NCBI GenBank assembly: GCA_913056345.1
Contig: CAJXMH010000014.1
Coordinates: forward strand, 1-64,000
Direction: 5' to 3'
DNA length: 64,000 bases
From: an uncultured Flavobacteriales bacterium
Lineage (GTDB): Bacteria; Bacteroidota; Bacteroidia; Flavobacteriales_E; Vicingaceae
Shown: one piece after another, positions 25,212-34,408 of the stretch
Layout: each line of letters opens with the position of its first letter
How positions within the stretch are numbered: position 1 is the first letter of the stretch
The notes under the pieces: generated by a model
What the model was told of the DNA's origin: nothing
Database searches by the model: none
The model's input: the letters and a program-made list of their open reading frames with translations, nothing else
Translations under genes and position numbers: made by a program

Positions 25212-25892
25212 ACGGTAACCTACACCCTTAACGGTAGCAATAAGACTTTCTCCTATTTTCTCCCTTATTTTTCTAATGTGAACGTCAACTGTTCTGCCCC
25301 TCACCTTTTCAAAGTTTTCCCAAACTGCATTTTTAATTTCATCTCTTGAAAACACTTTGTTGGGCTTGGAATTCAAGAGGGATAGAATTTCAAACTCTTT
25401 TTTAGGAAGATAATACTCTTTCCCTTGAGCGATAATTAAGTAGCGATCATAGTCAATAACCAAACTTTGACTTCTTTCTTCAATAACATTCCATGATTTT
25501 CTTTTCAGAATAGCTTTCAATCTACTCAACAAGACTCTTTCATGGATTGGGTGAAATAAAAAATCATCTGCACCGGACTCTAAGCCTTGAATTAAGGAAA
25601 CTTCCTCTTTGCGCTTGCTGACTAACACAATAAAAATATGTTTCCCTTCCTTGGAGTTTTTTATATTATGGCAAAAGTCAATTCCATTATTTCCTTGAAG
25701 CTCGACAGGTAGTATAATTAGATCTGTTTGTTTTTGCCTAACCTTTTCCAACAATTCGGATTCTGCTGAAACAGCGTCTACAATAAAGTCATCAGATCCC
25801 AAAAAATCAGCTAATGAAGTGAAGTTTTGCTTCTTGTCATCTACAAGTGTAATCCTATATCTGCCCATCTTTTGAATGTGAGCCACAAACAT
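25200..25892 (-). CDS. OmpR-family response regulator with a degenerate receiver
   Basis: This 230-residue protein has a receiver-like domain (1-125) and a winged-helix OmpR/PhoB domain (about 135-230; LPKKEFEILSLLNSKPNKVF, then VRGRTVDVHIRKIREKIG, VKGVGYRLEI). The acidic pair is kept (VDD, 17-19). The phospho-acceptor Asp is replaced by Pro62 (DLIILPVELQG), and the conserved Lys is replaced by His (FLFHPIHERVL). The receiver therefore cannot be phosphorylated in the usual way, whereas the DNA-binding half looks intact. A second in-frame ATG at 25868 (residue 9) may be the true start. No histidine kinase is adjacent. Confidence 0.9.
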   Translation of the reverse strand: MFVAHIQKMGRYRITLVDDKKQNFTSLADFLGSDDFIVDAVSAESELLEKVRQKQTDLIILPVELQGNNGIDFCHNIKNSKEGKHIFIVLVSKRKEEVSLIQGLESGADDFLFHPIHERVLLSRLKAILKRKSWNVIEERSQSLVIDYDRYLIIAQGKEYYLPKKEFEILSLLNSKPNKVFSRDEIKNAVWENFEKVRGRTVDVHIRKIREKIGESLIATVKGVGYRLEI

Positions 25893-26094
25893 AGAGGGTC
25901 AAAAAAAGAAAAGTGTTAAGCTTATTTTAAACAATAATGAAATGAATAGCAGGTCTTAGATAAAAATTACAGGCGCAAAAAGGGAGTAAATTCGACATAT
26001 AAAATTGAAAATGTGCGTGTTATGTTGCGCATTCAAACCTTAGCTTATTTTGTTTTCTTAATCCAAACTTAACATACAAGATTAAGCTTTCGTT

Positions 26095-26102
26095 TAGCTT
26101 TG
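26095..26102 (+). promoter_or_regulatory. -7 box of the Na/Pi cotransporter gene
   Basis: TAGCTTTG matches TAnnTTTG and lies 21 bases before the ATG at 26124. It overlaps the TTG at 26100, which argues against that TTG as a start. Confidence 0.5.
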
Positions 26103-26123
26103 CGAGCTTGCAAAAAAAGGAGC

Positions 26124-27827
26124 ATGGATTTTTCACTTATTGACGGTTTAACTTTATTAGGTGCGCTTGGCTTTTTCATTTATGGAATGAAAGTAATGAG
26201 TGAGGGCATTCAACGCACAGCAGGTTCCAAATTAAGGGACATTTTAAGGGGAATGACCCAGAACCGCTATCTTGGAGTCTTTACCGGTTTTTTGATTACT
26301 TGTTTGGTTCAATCTTCATCTGCCACAACAGTTATGGTAGTGAGCTTTGCAAATGCAGGCCTTCTTAGCTTGATAGAGTCAATAGGGGTAATCATGGGTG
26401 CAAATATTGGCACTACCGTTACGGCATGGCTTATTGCCTTTTTTGGTTTTAAAGTAAAGATCTCTTCTTTTGCCTTGCCCATTATCGCGATTGGCTTTCC
26501 ACTTATGTTTGCTAAGAAAGCTTCCATTCGCTCTACAGCAGATGTTTTTATAGGGTTCGCTTTACTTTTCTTAGGCTTAGATGCACTGAAAAATGCAGTT
26601 CCAGATCTAAATTCAAACCCCGAAATACTTGAGTTTCTAGGCTCTTTTACAGGCTACGGGATACTTACAACAGTCATGTTTGTTGGAGTGGGCACAATCA
26701 TGACGATTATAGTGCAATCCTCTTCTGCGGCCATGGCTTTAACCCTTACCTTGCTTTTTAATAATGTGATCACTTTTGAAATTGCTGCTGCAATGGTGCT
26801 TGGTGAAAACATTGGAACCACGATCACAGCTAACCTAGCGGCTATAGTTGCCAATGTACATGCTAAACGAGCGGCAAGAGCACACTTGATTTTCAACGTA
26901 TTAGGGGTTACTTGGTTGATTTTGATTTTCCCAGTATTCATAGAGTTGATCGAATACTTGTGGAGCCCTGCTCAAAGAGCCTTACAAACCGTAATGAGTG
27001 ACATTGATAAGTCACAATCTGAATTACAATTGTCCCTTTTTCACACCGTTTTTAATGTGATTAATACCCTATTAATGATTGGCTTTATTCCTTTGATCGC
27101 GAGAGTAGTAACCAAACTTGTTCCCTCTAAGGGCCTGGAAGATGAAGCTTTTCATTTGGAATACATTGGAACAGGCACCATGGTTACCACCGAGGCTTCA
27201 ATTCTAGAAGCGAAAAAAGAGCTTTTACGCTTTGGCAAGATCACCAAAAAAATGACCGGATTTGTTTCGGGTCTGCTCACAGAAACTGACCGTAAAGCCT
27301 TTAAGAAAACACTGAGTCGAATAAAAAAATACGAAGAGATTACCGATCGGATTGAATCTGAGCTAGTAATTTACTTAGCCAAAGTTTCAGAAGGGGAATT
27401 AAGCGAAGAGGCATCGCTAAAGATTAGAGCAATGCTTTCTATAGCAAATGACTTAGAAACCATTGCTGATATCAATTTCACCATGTCGAAAATTCTGAAA
27501 AGAAAATCAGAAGATAAGATCTACTTTATTCCTTCGCAAAGAGAGAACCTACAAACGATGTTTAAGCTGTTGGAAGATGCCATGGATCAAATGCAAGAGA
27601 ACTTAGACAAAGAAAGCAATGAAGAAGGTCTTCAGGAGTCTTACGAAAATGAAAAAGCCATCAATAAAATGCGCAACACCCTCAAAAAGGAGCACCTAAA
27701 AAGTATTGAGAAGGGCGAATACAAATACGAAAGTGGTATGATCTACACTGATATGTTTGCTGCGATCGAGAGTGCAGGCGATCGAGTGATTAGCATTGCA
27801 GAAGCTGCTGCAGGTAAGATCAGTTAA
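26124..27827 (+). CDS. Na/Pi-cotransporter (PhoU-domain) family protein
   Basis: From the ATG at 26124, preceded by AAAAAAAGGAGC, the product has 567 residues. Two inverted transporter repeats carry the hallmark QSSSATTVM (about 64-72) and QSSSAAMAL (about 198-206), with GANIGTT and GENIGTT loops. A PhoU-like helical tail (about 335-560) follows. The family takes up phosphate with sodium at the inner membrane. It is divergent from the degenerate response regulator with about 230 bases between, so that regulator may act here, which is a guess. The 3' end overlaps the next convergent gene by 8 bases. Confidence 0.93.
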   Translation: MDFSLIDGLTLLGALGFFIYGMKVMSEGIQRTAGSKLRDILRGMTQNRYLGVFTGFLITCLVQSSSATTVMVVSFANAGLLSLIESIGVIMGANIGTTVTAWLIAFFGFKVKISSFALPIIAIGFPLMFAKKASIRSTADVFIGFALLFLGLDALKNAVPDLNSNPEILEFLGSFTGYGILTTVMFVGVGTIMTIIVQSSSAAMALTLTLLFNNVITFEIAAAMVLGENIGTTITANLAAIVANVHAKRAARAHLIFNVLGVTWLILIFPVFIELIEYLWSPAQRALQTVMSDIDKSQSELQLSLFHTVFNVINTLLMIGFIPLIARVVTKLVPSKGLEDEAFHLEYIGTGTMVTTEASILEAKKELLRFGKITKKMTGFVSGLLTETDRKAFKKTLSRIKKYEEITDRIESELVIYLAKVSEGELSEEASLKIRAMLSIANDLETIADINFTMSKILKRKSEDKIYFIPSQRENLQTMFKLLEDAMDQMQENLDKESNEEGLQESYENEKAINKMRNTLKKEHLKSIEKGEYKYESGMIYTDMFAAIESAGDRVISIAEAAAGKIS

Positions 27828-28278
27828 GTCCTATGATGGGAGTTTCAATGGTATTGCTCTGATTCCCATCACGGTCTAGGAGGTAACCCGTATAGTAAAG
27901 CGAATCAATTCCAGATAAGCCAAAAAGATCGAGTCCTGTAAAATTGAGCCTCAATTCTCCCTCTATTCCATTTTCTGTTTCAACTCCCTCAATTGGCGGA
28001 ACCCTAAATCCCTGACCTGCAGTATCATATACCACTACTCCATTTTCTATCACAAAAACTTGAGTGACGAAATTATCGGGTAAATTTTCATTGGGTTTAA
28101 CTCCAATATTTCCATCTCCGTCTCTAAACCCTATAATCCATAAGGCAGAAGTGTCAGAAGTTCTAACAAAGTCTCTGACTTCCAATTCAGGAATTACCGA
28201 GAAATCATCTTCTTGCTTGCAGCTAATGACAAAGGCTGATAGAAGCGCACAGATAAGTATTTTTGAAAAAAGATTCAC
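27820..28278 (-). CDS. Lipoprotein of unknown function
   Basis: This 152-residue protein has a lipoprotein signal ending in AFVISC (Cys20). The mature part is beta-rich and contains GFRDGDGNIGVKPNENLP, an Asp/Gly loop resembling a calcium-binding repeat, and GYLLDRDGNQS near the C-terminus. Proteins of this build are common outer-membrane lipoproteins in Bacteroidota; no named family or function can be given. The end overlaps the Na/Pi gene by 8 bases (convergent), and the start is 12 bases from the divergent LuxE-like gene. Confidence 0.65.
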   Translation of the reverse strand: MNLFSKILICALLSAFVISCKQEDDFSVIPELEVRDFVRTSDTSALWIIGFRDGDGNIGVKPNENLPDNFVTQVFVIENGVVVYDTAGQGFRVPPIEGVETENGIEGELRLNFTGLDLFGLSGIDSLYYTGYLLDRDGNQSNTIETPIIGLN

Positions 28279-28290
28279 CTTGTAAAATTA

Positions 28291-29313
28291 ATGAGAAATA
28301 AAGCAAACGCTTTCACGGAAAATTGGGCCAAAACTTTCGAAATAAATTGTTTTGAAACCAAGCCGAGTAACTTTGAAAAGAATGCGCTTGACCTCTTTCA
28401 CTATCAAGCTCAACACTGCTCTGTCTATCATGAATATTTAAAGGCCTTAGGCACTCAAGTTGAAGCAATTGACAGTATTGAAAAGATCCCTTTTTTACCG
28501 ATTTCATTTTTTAAAAGTCACACCGTTAAGAGTGGTGCTATTGACCCTGAAAAAGTTTTTGAAAGCAGTGGCACCACAGGAAATGAAACCAGCAAGCACT
28601 ATGTAGCAAAGCTTAAAGTTTATGAAAAAAGCTTTTTAAAGACCTTTGAAAGTTTTTACGGAAAAGCCGAGGAAAACTGCATATTGGCCTTGCTTCCATC
28701 CTATTTGGAGCGCAACAACTCATCTTTAGTCTACATGGCTGAAAAGCTAATAAGAAAATCAAACTGCGAAGAGAGCGGTTTTTTTCTTGATAATTACAAA
28801 GAGCTTAAAATTGTATTGGATAAGTTAGCCGCTCGCAAACAAAGAACTTTATTGCTGGGTGTTTCTTTTGCTTTACTTGATTTTTGTGAACACTATACTC
28901 TTCCTGGGTTTCCTGAATTGCAAATCATGGAAACAGGCGGAATGAAAGGCAGAAGAAGGGAAATGATTCGAGAAGAGCTTCACAAAACATTGATGTTGGG
29001 ATTTCACAAAAAGAGCATTCATTCAGAGTATGGAATGACCGAGCTACTTTCTCAGGCTTATTCAAAAGGTAATGGTCTATTTGATACCCCACCTTGGATG
29101 AAGGTCCTTATTCGAAAACAAGACAATCCTTTTAGTTATGCTCTGCAAGGTGAAACCGGAGCAATAAACGTTATCGATCTAGCCAACATTTATTCTTGTG
29201 GCTTTATCCAAACAGATGACTTAGGAAAACTACATGCAGGAGGAAAGTTTGAAGTGCTAGGCCGATTTGATTCTGCGGAAGTGAGGGGTTGTAACCTCTT
29301 GGTTGGAGGCTAG
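28291..29313 (+). CDS. LuxE/PaaK-like acyl-protein synthetase
   Basis: This 340-residue member of the adenylate-forming superfamily resembles LuxE, which activates fatty acids. IPFLPISFFKSH (about 69-80), FESSGTTGNETSKHYV (about 90-105, the AMP-binding Ser/Thr/Gly loop) and HSEYGMTELLSQAY (about 249-262) are the expected landmarks. No luciferase or lux operon is here, so bioluminescence is not implied. In Bacteroidota these enzymes occur in polysaccharide and lipid pathways. It stands alone, divergent from a lipoprotein gene. Confidence 0.85.
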   Translation: MRNKANAFTENWAKTFEINCFETKPSNFEKNALDLFHYQAQHCSVYHEYLKALGTQVEAIDSIEKIPFLPISFFKSHTVKSGAIDPEKVFESSGTTGNETSKHYVAKLKVYEKSFLKTFESFYGKAEENCILALLPSYLERNNSSLVYMAEKLIRKSNCEESGFFLDNYKELKIVLDKLAARKQRTLLLGVSFALLDFCEHYTLPGFPELQIMETGGMKGRRREMIREELHKTLMLGFHKKSIHSEYGMTELLSQAYSKGNGLFDTPPWMKVLIRKQDNPFSYALQGETGAINVIDLANIYSCGFIQTDDLGKLHAGGKFEVLGRFDSAEVRGCNLLVGG

Positions 29314-29322
29314 CGCTAAACT

Positions 29323-30024
29323 TTACTTTATCTTGTAAATTGGTCGCTTTTTTCTTTGGTAGAGCATTAACTTTTTAGAAAGGTCATCTTGCACTTTTAA
29401 ATAAGCATCTTGAATATCTGACAACATCGTTCCCTTAGTATGAGCAAATTGTTCCTTAGGTAGCTTGGGTTCTAAGGGCATCTTATCTACTAAAGCAACC
29501 AATTCGCCTTTCCCGTTATACGCTTCATAAGTTATTTTATGTACGGACCATGCCAAGAGTTTAGACCCTTGAAAGGAAGACTTGGTTGAAAGTAGTTTGG
29601 CTGAAATTTCATACCATGTTAAAAACACAATGTAGTCAGCGGCAAAACTTTCAAGTAGTTGAGCAAGTCGGCCTTGCTCCACTAGTCTGCTTAGATCGAT
29701 CCCTTGATGGTCTATCGGTTGGTATTTGTAAACTTTAGGTGATTGTATCCTTATTTGTTGTATATCAGGCTCTGGGAGGGTATAAACCTCAACCTGCGGA
29801 TGCTGAGCAGATAATTGTTGTACAACAGCCGCTTGGTATTTTGGAAAAACCTCAGCTTGAGAAGAGAAGTTGTTGTAATTCGCAATATCAGAGAAGGAAA
29901 AGGGCGATTGAAAATCAAAACGTTCGAAAGGCACCAATAGAACCCTGATCTTTTCTTGCTCTTGAGCAAACAAGCTCAATGAAAAAGCAATAAAGAAAAC
30001 TGACAGTAAGCCTTTAATCTTCAA
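29323..30024 (-). CDS. Secreted protein of unknown function
   Basis: This 233-residue protein has a signal peptide ([20 protein letters not shown]). A core of alternating strands includes [17 protein letters not shown] (about 27-43), an adenine-nucleotide-hydrolase-like or TolB-N-like beginning, and [15 protein letters not shown]. The tail is basic. No family is recognised. The start overlaps the tyrS stop region by 11 bases (the ATG at 30024 lies inside tyrS), so it is the second gene of a tyrS operon. Confidence 0.65.
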   Translation of the reverse strand: MKIKGLLSVFFIAFSLSLFAQEQEKIRVLLVPFERFDFQSPFSFSDIANYNNFSSQAEVFPKYQAAVVQQLSAQHPQVEVYTLPEPDIQQIRIQSPKVYKYQPIDHQGIDLSRLVEQGRLAQLLESFAADYIVFLTWYEISAKLLSTKSSFQGSKLLAWSVHKITYEAYNGKGELVALVDKMPLEPKLPKEQFAHTKGTMLSDIQDAYLKVQDDLSKKLMLYQRKKRPIYKIK

Positions 30025-31294
30025 TTCGAACTAAGTAATAATTTTTCTTGCCTTTCTGCAATAACAAATATCGGTCCAGTAGAAGATCATCTAAGTTGAC
30101 CGTTTTAGCTAGACTTACCTTTTCTTTGTTTAAGGCTAAGCCATTGTTTTGGATCATTCTTCTAGCCTCTCCGTTTGAAGCAAAGGCGCTCGCTATTTCG
30201 GTAGAAAAGGCGATGATCTCTATGCCTTTTTCAAGGTTTTCTTTTGATACGGTAGCCTGGGGAACTCCTTCAAAAACACTCAGTAGATCTTCCTCTGTAA
30301 GCTTTTTCAAATCCTCTGCAGTAGACTTTCCAAATAATATAGACGAGGCAGAGATCGCATTTTCTAAAGCCTCTTTTGAGTGAATCCGCTCTGTGATCTC
30401 TTCAGCTAAAGCTTTCTGTAAAGTACGTTGATGAGGAGCTTCAGCATGCGTTTTCTCCAGAGAAACAATTTCGTCCTGCCCCTTAAGACTAAAGATTCGC
30501 ATAAATTTAGCTGCATCTTCATCTGAAGTATTGAGCCAGTACTGGTAAAACTTATAAGGTGAAGTCCTTTGAGCATCAAGCCAAACGTTTCCACCCTCAG
30601 ATTTCCCAAACTTACTTCCATCGGCCTTGGTAATCAAAGGGCAGGTTAGTGCAAAAGCCTCCCCCTTTGCCTTTCTTCGTATAAATTCTGTTCCTGTAAC
30701 AATATTTCCCCACTGATCTGAACCTCCCATTTGAAGTTTACAATTCTTATGCTGGAACAAATGATAATAATCATAGCCTTGTATCAACTGGTATGAAAAC
30801 TCCGTAAAAGACAGTCCCGTTTCCATCCTCTTTTTAACTGAATCTTTTGCCAACATATAATTGATGGTAATGTGTTTTCCGGCATCTCTCAAAAAATCTA
30901 AAAATGAAAACTGACTAAACCAATCATGATTGTTTACAATTTCAGCTTGGTTTTCTTTACCAGAATTGAAATCTAAAAAACGTTCAAGTTGCTTTTTCTG
31001 GCAAGCTAGATTATGTTGGATCTGCTCTTCACTCAAAAATTTCCTTTCTTCTGACTTTCCTGAAGGATCACCAACCATTCCGGTTGCGCCTCCAACCAAG
31101 GCAATCGGTTTATGTCCTGCTCTTTGCAAATGCGTTAGCAACATAATTGGGACCAAGTTTCCAATATGCAAGGAATCTGCGGTTGGATCAAAGCCCACAT
31201 AACCCGTTGTCATCTCTTTATTGAGTTGCTCTTGGGTTCCCGGCATGATGTTGTGAATCATACCTCTCCATTCTAATTCTTTTACCAAGTCCAT
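30014..31294 (-). CDS. tyrS: Tyrosyl-tRNA synthetase
   Basis: From the ATG at 31294 the product has 426 residues. Class I landmarks are [10 protein letters not shown] (HIGH) and KFGKSEGG (KMSKS-like), plus the tyrosine pocket GYDYYHLF, and a C-terminal S4 RNA-binding domain (about 355-420; [20 protein letters not shown]). An upstream in-frame ATG at 31342 would add 16 residues, but a TATCTTTG -7 box lies between the two, which favours 31294. The downstream unknown gene overlaps it. Confidence 0.97.
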   Translation of the reverse strand: MDLVKELEWRGMIHNIMPGTQEQLNKEMTTGYVGFDPTADSLHIGNLVPIMLLTHLQRAGHKPIALVGGATGMVGDPSGKSEERKFLSEEQIQHNLACQKKQLERFLDFNSGKENQAEIVNNHDWFSQFSFLDFLRDAGKHITINYMLAKDSVKKRMETGLSFTEFSYQLIQGYDYYHLFQHKNCKLQMGGSDQWGNIVTGTEFIRRKAKGEAFALTCPLITKADGSKFGKSEGGNVWLDAQRTSPYKFYQYWLNTSDEDAAKFMRIFSLKGQDEIVSLEKTHAEAPHQRTLQKALAEEITERIHSKEALENAISASSILFGKSTAEDLKKLTEEDLLSVFEGVPQATVSKENLEKGIEIIAFSTEIASAFASNGEARRMIQNNGLALNKEKVSLAKTVNLDDLLLDRYLLLQKGKKNYYLVRIED

Positions 31295-31315
31295 TTGCCT
31301 AATTTTTTGGGCTAA

Positions 31316-31323
31316 CAAAGATA
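31316..31323 (-). promoter_or_regulatory. -7 box of tyrS
   Basis: TATCTTTG on the minus strand, 21 bases before the ATG at 31294, matches TAnnTTTG. It decides the tyrS start against the longer frame. Confidence 0.5.
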
Positions 31324-31430
31324 AGGGCTTTAGAAAAGGCATTGCTTCTGCAGCTTACGAATTTTTCGGTAAGATGAAAAAGGGCAATAATTTAGTTTGA
31401 AGAACGAACCACAAAGCATTTCATTTGCTC

Positions 31431-31438
31431 TATTTTTG
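31431..31438 (+). promoter_or_regulatory. -7 box of the NAD-dependent epimerase gene
   Basis: TATTTTTG, 15 bases before the ATG at 31454, matches TAnnTTTG and supports that start over the TTG at 31397. Confidence 0.45.
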
Positions 31439-31453
31439 AAGCAAGTAAATTTT

Positions 31454-32455
31454 ATGATCTTAGTAACAGGAGGAACAGGTTTAGTTGGCAGTCATTTGCT
31501 TGTAAAGCTAATGCAAAAAGGTGAAAAGGTTCGAGCAATATACAGGTCCCAAGCATCACTTGAAAAATGCAAAAAGGTCTTTTTAGCTTACAACTGTCGT
31601 GAATTATTTGAGCAAATTGAATGGAAAAAGGCAAACCTCACAGACTATTTCAGTTTAGCTGATCAAATGCAAGGAATTACACATGTTTACCATGCTGCTG
31701 CAGTAGTTTCCTTTAGCAGCAAAGATGCCAATAACATGATGAAGGTAAATGTTGAAGGAACAACCCACCTTGTAAACCTCTGTTTGGAAAATGAAGTTGA
31801 AAAATTATGCTATGTAAGTTCAGTAGCAGCCTTAGGCAGCTACCCCAGCAAAAAGTGCACCGATGAGGAGGCTATTTGGCAAAAAGAAAAACACACCTCT
31901 GACTACTCAGTTAGTAAATACTATGCAGAAAACGAAGTTTGGAGAGCCTCACAAGAGGGCTTGAAGGTAGTGATCGTCAACCCAGCTACAATCATTGGAT
32001 TTGGTGATTGGGAGGAAAGCAGTTCAGCAATTATAAAGCGAGTAGCAGATGGATTAAGTTATTACCCTACAGGCAGCAATGGCTTTGTAGGGGTTACAGA
32101 TGTTGTTGATTGTATGCTGAAATTGATGCATGCTAAGATTGAGAACGAACGCTTTATTTTGGTTTCAGAAAATTTAAAGTTTAAGACCTTATTTGATTAT
32201 ATAGCAGATGCTTTTGACAAAAGAAGACCTCGTTTAAAGGTAAGTATCAATGTGGCTAAAATCGCCCTGATCGTCGATCAAGTAAAAGCTTTTATTACAG
32301 GGGGAAAAGCCATTTTAACACCCCAAACCCTTAGAACTTCTTTTCGTAAAAAGTGCTTTACAGCAAATAAAATAAGTCAGCTTTTGGGTTATGAATTCAC
32401 CCCAATTGAAGAGGTAGTGAAAGATGCTTCTCGTTTTTACAAGGAATCTGCTTGA
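31454..32455 (+). CDS. NAD(P)-dependent epimerase/dehydratase family protein (extended SDR)
   Basis: From the ATG at 31454 the product has 333 residues. It begins with the Rossmann loop MILVTGGTGLVGSHLL and has HAAAVVSF, the active-site Ser (VSSVAALGS) and the YSVSKYYAE motif (Tyr-x-x-x-Lys). The layout fits dihydroflavonol-4-reductase-like or nucleoside-sugar epimerases; the substrate is not readable. The last 19 bases overlap the convergent DUF4296 gene. Confidence 0.9.
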   Translation: MILVTGGTGLVGSHLLVKLMQKGEKVRAIYRSQASLEKCKKVFLAYNCRELFEQIEWKKANLTDYFSLADQMQGITHVYHAAAVVSFSSKDANNMMKVNVEGTTHLVNLCLENEVEKLCYVSSVAALGSYPSKKCTDEEAIWQKEKHTSDYSVSKYYAENEVWRASQEGLKVVIVNPATIIGFGDWEESSSAIIKRVADGLSYYPTGSNGFVGVTDVVDCMLKLMHAKIENERFILVSENLKFKTLFDYIADAFDKRRPRLKVSINVAKIALIVDQVKAFITGGKAILTPQTLRTSFRKKCFTANKISQLLGYEFTPIEEVVKDASRFYKESA

Positions 32456-32832
32456 GAGACCGGCGACTTGCCTTCAAACTCAGCCATTCGGGTATTCAAA
32501 TTTGTAATTACTTTCCGGTAGAATTCTTCCATTTTTTCAGGATCATTAAGGTGGTAATTGTAATTACTGTCAAACTGAGCCTCACTCACCCCAGCCTTGC
32601 GAAATGCAGCATTGTAAACACTATCGTTGAAATACATGCTGTCTTTATTCCGGTGATAACCCAACCTAACTATGGCTTCAGCCATTTGAAACTCGGTTAA
32701 AACTTCAATAAACTTTTCATCTTCCCAAACGTAATCGGGAAGCTGTTCTTTTTTGCCACAAGAAAGAAAGAAGACCATACTTAGGAAGCCCATTACGGGA
32801 ATAATAGAACTTGTTTTAATCACCTTAGGCAC
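32437..32832 (-). CDS. DUF4296 lipoprotein
   Basis: This 131-residue protein has a lipoprotein signal ending in FFLSC (Cys25). Its DUF4296 domain begins at VWEDEKFIEVLTEFQMAEA, followed by YHRNKDSMYFNDSVYNAAF and FDSNYNYHLNDPEKM. The family is confined to Bacteroidota and has no known function. Its ATG overlaps the GT2 gene stop by 8 bases, so it is co-translated with that gene. Confidence 0.88.
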   Translation of the reverse strand: MPKVIKTSSIIPVMGFLSMVFFLSCGKKEQLPDYVWEDEKFIEVLTEFQMAEAIVRLGYHRNKDSMYFNDSVYNAAFRKAGVSEAQFDSNYNYHLNDPEKMEEFYRKVITNLNTRMAEFEGKSPVSQADSL

Positions 32833-33562
32833 GTTTAGGGTATTTTTTAAACAAGGCGGATAATCTTAGATAGATTACACCAAAAAAAGCTTCTTTGAAT
32901 ATACTGCTGCTCATTTTACTTGTACCTTCCTGCCGATCAGTAAATATTATTGGCACTTCTTTTACCTTAAAGCCATATTTCCATGCTCTAAATTTCATCT
33001 CTATTTGAAAGGCGTAGCCTTTAAATCTAACCTGATCTAGCTGAATCGTTTTCAGCACTTCAGCCCGGTAGCATTTAAACCCTGCAGTTGAATCATGAAA
33101 AGGCATTCCTGTGACAAAACGCACATAAACCGAAGCGTAATAAGACATTAAGACCCTACCCATAGGCCAATTAACTACATTTACTCCAGTTGCATACCGT
33201 GAACCAATAGCCACATCATTTCCCTCCTTCTCACATGCATAATAAAGACGTACTAGATCTTCGGGGTTGTGACTAAAATCTGCATCCATTTCAAAAAGGT
33301 AATCGTAACCTTTTTCCAGACCCCATTTAAATCCATGAATGTAGGCAGTACCTAATCCTTGCTTCCCTTTCCTTTCTTCTATAAAAAGCCGATCAGGGTG
33401 TTTGGGAATTAAACTTTTGACTATTTCTGCAGTACCATCAGGGGAGCCATCATCTACAATCAACAGGTCAAAAGACTCTTTAAGCGAAAACACTTTTTCA
33501 ATAATCTTTTGAATGTTTTCTAACTCATTGTAAGTAGGTATGATGACAAGTTTGCTGGGCAT
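32825..33562 (-). CDS. Polyprenol-phosphate mannose synthase-like GT2
   Basis: This 245-residue GT-A glycosyltransferase lacks membrane helices. VIIPTYNELENIQKII, IVDDGSPDGTAEI and FEMDADFSHNPEDL (the DxD region) place it with dolichyl-phosphate mannosyltransferase (DPM1/Ppm1). Members transfer a sugar from GDP-mannose to polyprenyl phosphate, making a donor for periplasmic GT-C enzymes such as the DUF2723 protein at 5526-8606. That link is an inference from families. It leads the two-gene operon with DUF4296. Confidence 0.92.
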   Translation of the reverse strand: MPSKLVIIPTYNELENIQKIIEKVFSLKESFDLLIVDDGSPDGTAEIVKSLIPKHPDRLFIEERKGKQGLGTAYIHGFKWGLEKGYDYLFEMDADFSHNPEDLVRLYYACEKEGNDVAIGSRYATGVNVVNWPMGRVLMSYYASVYVRFVTGMPFHDSTAGFKCYRAEVLKTIQLDQVRFKGYAFQIEMKFRAWKYGFKVKEVPIIFTDRQEGTSKMSSSIFKEAFFGVIYLRLSALFKKYPKRA

Positions 33563-33642
33563 GACTTATTTAGTCGGATAAAAGTAGTGAATTGCAGCAC
33601 ATTTGCATACAAGCAGGCACTTAATGTTTGCTAATTATTTGA

Positions 33643-34341
33643 TCAAGATGAGGTGTTTTTCCTATTTAAGTTTTGAAGTGGATTCCGAATATAGGCAAGT
33701 TCGTAAACCATTAACAAGATAATGTAATACAACACTAGCTCTTCAAACTCTTGATGGTTTCCTCTTAAAGATTCATTAACCGGCATCCCTAACATAGGAA
33801 GCCACCGTGATAATCGCCCTACAAACAGGTAAACCAAAAAAGTACTTACAATCCATTTATTGGGAATAAAGTGTTTTATTAAGGGTTGATTGATTCTATC
33901 TCTCAACAAGGGTAAAATGACGAAAAGTAAAGCCATTACCACGTAAGATGCTTGCCTCAAATAAAATTTATTTTCGCCTTGATTGTGGAGGTTTCGTAGA
34001 ATGGTTTTGTCTTCCTCAGCATTTTTGAAAAAATATTCATAGTAGTGTATTCCGTAATCTATCTCTTCAAGAAAAAGCCATAAAAAAAAGAGCGAAAATC
34101 CACCAAACATGAGCTTTTCTAGAAAGTGATCTTTTCTCTTTAACGCCTTAACACTGTAGTAAAGACAGAAAAATATTAAGAGCAGTTGAAGATTCTCCAA
34201 AAGACCAAATTCTCGATTTACATCAGGTGAAATAATGCCCGTTAGAATAGGAACCCCTGAGTAATTGAGTAAGACCAATACCGTGCTTACGATCAAGGGT
34301 AAAATCCAATAGGTTTGATGCAGTTGACGGTTGGACCTCAT
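33643..34341 (-). CDS. Multi-pass membrane protein of unknown function
   Basis: This 232-residue protein has about six membrane helices (near 12-30, 45-63, 75-92, 130-146, 163-180 and 203-218). Between helices is EEIDYGIHYYEY with a paired Glu and several Tyr, and further on a charged GENKFYLRQAS. I do not recognise the family. It lies between the GT2 gene and the hydrolase gene on the same strand with 80 and 67 bases on either side, so co-transcription is possible but unproven. Confidence 0.65.
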   Translation of the reverse strand: MRSNRQLHQTYWILPLIVSTVLVLLNYSGVPILTGIISPDVNREFGLLENLQLLLIFFCLYYSVKALKRKDHFLEKLMFGGFSLFFLWLFLEEIDYGIHYYEYFFKNAEEDKTILRNLHNQGENKFYLRQASYVVMALLFVILPLLRDRINQPLIKHFIPNKWIVSTFLVYLFVGRLSRWLPMLGMPVNESLRGNHQEFEELVLYYIILLMVYELAYIRNPLQNLNRKNTSS

Positions 34342-34408
34342 AAAGTATTGTAAATAAATGAATAAAATTATTTAGAGGCATGAACTGCTCAAATAACGAA
34401 AGCAATTT

